Of a DNA stretch of 64,000 nucleotides, positions 60,114 through 64,000 are shown piece after piece; position 1 is the stretch's first letter; each line of letters starts with the position of its first letter. Source of the stretch: Lachnospiraceae bacterium (GTDB lineage: Bacteria; Bacillota_A; Clostridia; Lachnospirales; Lachnospiraceae). Made by a program: the position numbers and the translations under genes. The notes below the pieces were generated by a model. It ran no database searches and was not told the DNA's origin. It saw only the letters and a program-made list of their open reading frames with translations. The stretch is taken from positions 1 to 64,000 of the forward strand of contig QXWX01000011.1 of the NCBI GenBank assembly GCA_009911175.1. Reading direction: 5' to 3'.

Positions 60114-60829
60114 GCGGATTTTTTTATGGTGTTGCGTTACAGTGGAAATTGGATATACGAAGCAGATCCCTGCTCGTGACCTGCTATGTCGTTCCGCTGA
60201 TTTTTTTTCTTCTTATGGGCGGTATTTTCACTTCTGTTATGCCCGGTATGAGAAGCACGCTCATCCAGTCTATGATCGTGATGAGCGTTTCCATGGGAGC
60301 GTTTATCGGGCTGCCGCCATCGCTGATCGAGACCTACGGAAGTGATATCAGCAAAGTTTATAAAGCAAACGGAGTGCCTGTCTATCTGGGTCTTGTGACG
60401 ATGTTTCTTTCCGCATTTGTCCATTTGATGATTTCCTGCGCTATGATCGTGCTGCTGGCTCCCGTATTATTTGAAGCCGTTTTGCCGGCACAGCTCCCGA
60501 TCTTCTTTCTTGCGCTTGCGATATTCATCATGGTGTCGTTAGGCATTGGAAGTATGTTAGGACTGACCATAAAAAATCAGGCGAAACTGACCATGATCGC
60601 GCAGCTGGTGTTTCTGCCTTCCATTATGCTCTCGGGGATCATGTTCCCCGCGGATCTGCTGCCCGGACTTCTTGAAACGGCAGGGCGTATTTTCCCCGCT
60701 TCCTGGGGATATCGGTTGATGCTGGATGATGGCTTTTGCCTTGAAAATCTGTGGTATCTGATCCTTGTATTTTTTGCATCGGTCATCGTATGCGGAATAC
60801 TTTTGAAGAAGCAAAAATTGGAATCGTAG
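60110..60829 (+). CDS. ABC-2 type permease
   Basis: A 239-residue membrane protein with six helices (for example SLLVTCYVVPLIFFLLMGGI, LMISCAMIVLLAPVLFEAVL, YLILVFFASVIVCGILL) and the ABC-2 layout of drug exporters. FFLALAIFIMVSLGIGSMLG and the PSIMLSGIMFPADLLP loop fit the family. It is the last gene of the MerR-ATPase-permease operon. Confidence 0.9.
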   Translation: MSGFFYGVALQWKLDIRSRSLLVTCYVVPLIFFLLMGGIFTSVMPGMRSTLIQSMIVMSVSMGAFIGLPPSLIETYGSDISKVYKANGVPVYLGLVTMFLSAFVHLMISCAMIVLLAPVLFEAVLPAQLPIFFLALAIFIMVSLGIGSMLGLTIKNQAKLTMIAQLVFLPSIMLSGIMFPADLLPGLLETAGRIFPASWGYRLMLDDGFCLENLWYLILVFFASVIVCGILLKKQKLES

Positions 60830-60993
60830 TGACAGAGACTTAAGTACATGATAAAATAGAATCCACCGTTCCTATGCCTGAAAAATACGGGAAATGCGAC
60901 ACGCTGATGTCATATTTCTGATGATAAGATAAAATATAACCTTTCAGACCAGCAGGCAATTCCACACTCTGCTCTTCTGAATGACTGTACTGA

Positions 60994-61027
60994 AATGCAA
61001 TATCCATGTCTGCCTGGATATTGCATT
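60994..61027. promoter_or_regulatory. Inverted repeat upstream of the YafY operon
   Basis: AATGCAATATCCA (60994-61006) and its exact complement (61015-61027) with an 8-nt loop, 35 bases before ATG 61062. It could be an operator or an mRNA hairpin near the ribosome site. Confidence 0.65.
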
Positions 61028-61061
61028 CCAGCGCAGGAATCACACAAAGGAGGAACCAGAT

Positions 61062-61433
61062 ATGTCATTTAGTGAAACCTGCATTTATCAGGTCAAGCCG
61101 CAAAAAGCGGAGGAATTTGAAGCACTGATGCAGGAAGCAAAAACCTTTTTGGAACAGCAGGAGGGATTGCTCCTGCTCCGGCTCATCAAACGGGGATACC
61201 GCATCGATATGGAGCAGATCAGAGAAGGCCTTCCCCCTCTGGAGCTCACCCGCATTGTAAAAAGCGTGAAATATGTGCTGTATTGGGAATTTGATACGAA
61301 AGAAAGCTACGGAACCGCCCAGAAGAACCTTTACGGAACCTATTGGAAGGCGATTGACAAGTGCCTGATCGTTCCCCATGACAAATACTTAGGAGAGGAG
61401 CTGATCTCATGGAATTCGCATACTGCGGATTGA
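61062..61433 (+). CDS. Small dimeric alpha/beta-barrel-like protein
   Basis: A 123-residue protein, MSFSETCIYQVKPQKAEEFE, then QEAKTFLEQQEGLLLLRLIK and KYVLYWEFDTKESYGTAQKN. The strand-helix pattern fits the ferredoxin-like fold of antibiotic-biosynthesis-monooxygenase (ABM)-like proteins, but no catalytic residue can be named. AAAGGAGG lies 9 bases before ATG 61062; the longer frame runs through the inverted repeat. First gene of an operon with the DUF3795 protein and the WYL regulator. Confidence 0.7.
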   Translation: MSFSETCIYQVKPQKAEEFEALMQEAKTFLEQQEGLLLLRLIKRGYRIDMEQIREGLPPLELTRIVKSVKYVLYWEFDTKESYGTAQKNLYGTYWKAIDKCLIVPHDKYLGEELISWNSHTAD

Positions 61434-61753
61434 ATTGTAAGGAATGCGCCGTTTATCTTGCTTCTGTCAGCCAGAATACGGAAGAACAGGCGCGATTGGC
61501 GAAAGAATATTCCACGGAGACCTGTAAATTTGAAAAAGAGGATCTATATTGCCTGGGCTGTCATTCTGATACGGTATCAGAAAAAATGTGCGTAGCCTGT
61601 GAGATCCGAAACTGCGGGATGGAAAAAACCTGCCAAAGCTGCGCCGAGTGCGGCAGCTTTCCCTGCTCTATCCTGGAAACATACCTGAGAGAAAAGCCGG
61701 ATCTTCTAAACCATTTAAAACAGCTTGCCGCAAAAAATGGGAAAGAACTATAA
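61409..61753 (+). CDS. DUF3795 cysteine-rich protein
   Basis: A 114-residue protein with eleven or more cysteines in DUF3795 spacing: YCGLNCKECAVY, CLGCHSD, MCVACEIRNCGMEKTC and CAECGSFPCSILETYL. It probably binds metal, zinc or iron-sulfur. Its function is unknown. It overlaps the previous gene by 25 bases and ends 17 bases before the regulator gene. Confidence 0.85.
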   Translation: MEFAYCGLNCKECAVYLASVSQNTEEQARLAKEYSTETCKFEKEDLYCLGCHSDTVSEKMCVACEIRNCGMEKTCQSCAECGSFPCSILETYLREKPDLLNHLKQLAAKNGKEL

Positions 61754-61770
61754 AAAGGAAGAAGGAAACG

Positions 61771-62691
61771 ATGCAGATAGACAGACTGATCCAGATTATT
61801 TTTCTCCTGCTGAGTCATGAAAATATTACAGCAAAGCAGCTGGCAGCGGAGCTTGGTGTCTCTGCCCGCACGATCTACAGGGACATCAATATCCTGTCGG
61901 CTGCCGGCATCCCGATCCTGTCGCAGAAGGGATACAGAGGAGGGTTGTCTCTGCTGGAGGGCTTCTCACTGGACAAGACTTATTTCACACAGGCGGAGCA
62001 GAGCAATATTGTGCAGGCGCTGCAGATCCTGAAATCGTCGAATTATCCGGATGCGGAAAAAACTCTGAACAAGGTTGCCGGATTGTTCAGCCACAATCTG
62101 CAGTCCGAATGGCTGGAGATTGATTTTTCCTATTGGGGCAGTCCGGAAAAGGAGCGGAACAATATCACGGCGTTGGAGCGCGCGGTCATCAACAAATATG
62201 TGATCACATTTACGTATTATAATTCGGAGCTGACGGTCACTGAGCAAACTGCAGAACCGCTGAAATTGGTTTTCAAATCACACGCCTGGTATCTGATCGC
62301 CTATTCCCGGCGCAGAAAGGAAATCCGCACCTATAAAATGTCCCGCATGCGGGAGCTTGTGATCACCAGTGAGCTGTTTGACCGGGAGCTGCCGGCGGAT
62401 TTTTCACTGAATCCCGCTTATAAGGAAGAATACGATATCCCCCTGTTCAAACTGCATTTTTCGGAAAAGATCGCGTATAAGGTCTATGATGAATTTCAGG
62501 AAAAATACATTAAAAAATTGGACGACGGTACGCTGGAGGTCACATTCCGGTACCAGCTGAGCGACTGGACCTTCCTGCATCTGCTGTCTTTTGGAGAGTA
62601 TGTGGAGATTATTGAACCGGTGGAAGCAAGGAAGATTTTAAAGGAAAAGGCGCGGAAGATTCTTGCTCTGTACCAAAATTCCGGGCACTGA
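61771..62691 (+). CDS. YafY-type regulator with WYL domain
   Basis: A 306-residue transcription regulator. The N-terminal HTH is MQIDRLIQIIFLLLSHENIT, AKQLAAELGVSARTIYRDIN. The central WYL domain contains AERLVFK-like LKLVFKSHAWYLIAYSRRRK, and a C-terminal WCX extension follows. WYL regulators respond to nucleic-acid-like or small ligands. ATG 61771 has AGGAAGAAGGA upstream; the longer frame overlaps the DUF3795 gene. It likely controls its own operon, perhaps through the inverted repeat at 60994-61027. Confidence 0.9.
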   Translation: MQIDRLIQIIFLLLSHENITAKQLAAELGVSARTIYRDINILSAAGIPILSQKGYRGGLSLLEGFSLDKTYFTQAEQSNIVQALQILKSSNYPDAEKTLNKVAGLFSHNLQSEWLEIDFSYWGSPEKERNNITALERAVINKYVITFTYYNSELTVTEQTAEPLKLVFKSHAWYLIAYSRRRKEIRTYKMSRMRELVITSELFDRELPADFSLNPAYKEEYDIPLFKLHFSEKIAYKVYDEFQEKYIKKLDDGTLEVTFRYQLSDWTFLHLLSFGEYVEIIEPVEARKILKEKARKILALYQNSGH

Positions 62692-62692
62692 T

Positions 62693-63985
62693 TTAGATAC
62701 AAAACACCGCATACAGCGGAACCGACCTGATCCCGTCCTTCATCCCAAAATTCCTTCCGGAGATCCGGATGTAATATGCCGGGTCATACTTCTCCCGGTA
62801 CACCATCAGGCTTTTTGCTTTCACATGATCTCCCGCCTTGCATTCCACCGGGATCACGCGCCCTTCCCGGACGATCAGGAAGTCCACCTCAGCAGTGCCC
62901 TCCGATTCCCAGTAAAACAGCTCATATCCGTTGGCCCGAAGCGCGCATGCCGCATAATTTTCTGCGTAAATGCCCCGGAATCTTTCACTTTCCCGGGCAA
63001 GAAGGCTTTGCTCCGTCATGCCGGTCCTGGCGGATAAAAGTCCCAGATCGCTGTAATATAATTTGAAAGCGGACAGATCCTGATAGGCAGCCGGAGGCAG
63101 AAAGCCCTGGGTACATTTGTCGCATTTATATACAATCCCGGACTGCACCAGCCAGTCGAGGGAGTCCCCATACTGGGAAGCACGGGCTCCGGATTTGATC
63201 AGCTTGTACTGAAACTTTTTGGAATCCCGCGCAAGCTGTACCGGAAGCGAATCATAGGCCGCAAATATTTTCACAGTCTCTTTTTCCTGCGCGTATTTTG
63301 CCATATCCGCAATATATGCGTTCAAGATCATCTGCCGGATCTCCTCCTGGGTCAGTACCGCGTCCCTGGCGATATCAGCCTTTATTACGGCAGGCATCCC
63401 TCCTGTGATACAGTAATGCCGGTATTCCTGCATGGCATCCTGATGCAGTTCCGCCGCCATGACCGTATTCTCTGCAAAATGCTTCCGGATCTCCTCTGCC
63501 AGCAGCTCCTTCCCCTTTGCCCACAGATATTCCTCAAAGTCCATGGGGTACAGGGTCAGCATCTGTACCTTGCCAACCGGGAATGAAAACTGCTCCCGCT
63601 TCAATGCCACTCCCAAAAGGCTTCCCGCCGCGATCACATGATATTCCGGCGCCTCCTCCGCGAAATATTTCAAAGAGGTAAGCGCCCTCTCGCACATCTG
63701 GATCTCATCAAATATGATCAATGTCTGATCCGGAATGATCCGGGTATGGAAATATGTTTCCAAAACAGACAGAACCTCATCTGCCTTGATATTGCCACGA
63801 AAATATTCCCCAATCCGCTGGTCTTCCTCGAAATTCACATAAACCGTATTCTGAAATCCAACCGCAGCCAGCTCCCGCATGACAAATGTCTTCCCCACCT
63901 GCCTTGCCCCATAGAGCAGCATCGGCATCCGGTCCGTCCGCTGGTTTCTCCATTGCAGCAATTTTTCCATGATCTTTCTCTTCAT
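62693..63985 (-). CDS. AAA ATPase with DUF4143 domain
   Basis: A 430-residue protein with an AAA_14 domain (P-loop MLLYGARQVGKTFVMRELA, Walker B LIIFDEIQMCERAL, sensor VIAAGSLLGVALKR) and a C-terminal DUF4143 domain with nuclease-like EVDFLIVREGRVIPVECKAG. Such proteins are widespread in gut anaerobes and of unresolved function. ATG 63985 has GGGTGG upstream; a GTG at 63994 is at the window's end. It converges with the WYL regulator gene, with one base between their stops. Confidence 0.9.
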   Translation of the reverse strand: MKRKIMEKLLQWRNQRTDRMPMLLYGARQVGKTFVMRELAAVGFQNTVYVNFEEDQRIGEYFRGNIKADEVLSVLETYFHTRIIPDQTLIIFDEIQMCERALTSLKYFAEEAPEYHVIAAGSLLGVALKREQFSFPVGKVQMLTLYPMDFEEYLWAKGKELLAEEIRKHFAENTVMAAELHQDAMQEYRHYCITGGMPAVIKADIARDAVLTQEEIRQMILNAYIADMAKYAQEKETVKIFAAYDSLPVQLARDSKKFQYKLIKSGARASQYGDSLDWLVQSGIVYKCDKCTQGFLPPAAYQDLSAFKLYYSDLGLLSARTGMTEQSLLARESERFRGIYAENYAACALRANGYELFYWESEGTAEVDFLIVREGRVIPVECKAGDHVKAKSLMVYREKYDPAYYIRISGRNFGMKDGIRSVPLYAVFCI

Positions 63986-64000
63986 AACGCCCACCCTGCC

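Noticed and set aside
1..64000. CRISPR array
   Set aside because: Repeats are dispersed single palindromes, not regularly spaced units with unique spacers, and there is no cas gene.
1..64000. Insertion sequence or prophage explaining the broken genes
   Set aside because: No transposase, integrase or structural phage gene is readable at or near any junction; the junctions join gene to gene directly.
1..64000. tRNA or rRNA genes
   Set aside because: I found no cloverleaf with a GTTCRANNC arm and acceptor stem, and no rRNA-like conserved stretch; this was by eye only.

Overview
The window looks like a chromosome segment of an anaerobic gut Firmicute, most likely a Lachnospiraceae (Clostridia) member. 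The reasons are strong AGGAGG-type ribosome binding sites, roughly balanced base composition, GPH-type sugar symporters next to xylan/glucan hydrolases, a butyrate kinase pathway, large GltD-like iron-sulfur flavoproteins, and many MerR and AraC regulators. I see no rRNA, tRNA, CRISPR array, transposase or phage structural gene.

Layout. 0-8 kb is a graveyard of broken genes (AAA ATPase remnant, esterase, rhamnosidase, two AraC regulators, DUF3237, flavoenzyme, LysR) around an intact RelA/SpoT-domain operon. 8-11.5 kb is a SNF2 helicase/SWIM zinc-finger pair. 11.6-16.3 kb is an ABC exporter operon whose first protein is a MerR DNA-binding domain fused to an FtsX-type permease, read from a MerR-style promoter. 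16.5-18.6 kb is an ABC-F ribosome-protection-type gene behind a ~450-nt leader with a short peptide ORF and a terminator. 18.8-23.5 kb has an alpha-glucosidase, a GPH symporter and a flavodoxin-like protein. 23.7-30.7 kb is an acyl-cleavage operon (thiolase-like, DUF35, ACP, phosphotransacylase, butyrate kinase, DUF1097) divergent from a PucR/CdaR-type regulator. 31.7-34 kb is an aldo/keto reductase with its divergent MerR regulator. 34.5-40.1 kb is a xylan/glucan utilisation cluster (GH43, GPH symporter, AraC, GH5-like). 40.3-50.8 kb holds two large paralogous flavoproteins, each with a hypA, one also with hypB. 51-58 kb is a second decayed region (acetyltransferase, sugar isomerases, GH39, Gfo/Idh/MocA) with an intact AAA/nuclease protein and a DinJ-YafQ toxin-antitoxin pair. 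58.5-64 kb has a MerR-controlled ABC transporter, a YafY/WYL operon and a DUF4143 ATPase.

Two themes run through the window. First, at least ten genes are cut by deletions, often leaving two unrelated gene ends fused out of frame, while neighbours are intact. Second, the intergenic spaces are full of dispersed palindromic repeats (at least five families), several lying next to the broken genes. The most unusual intact elements are the MerR-FtsX fusion, the thiolase/DUF35/ACP/kinase operon, the flavoprotein-HypA/HypB cassettes and the RelA-domain operon.
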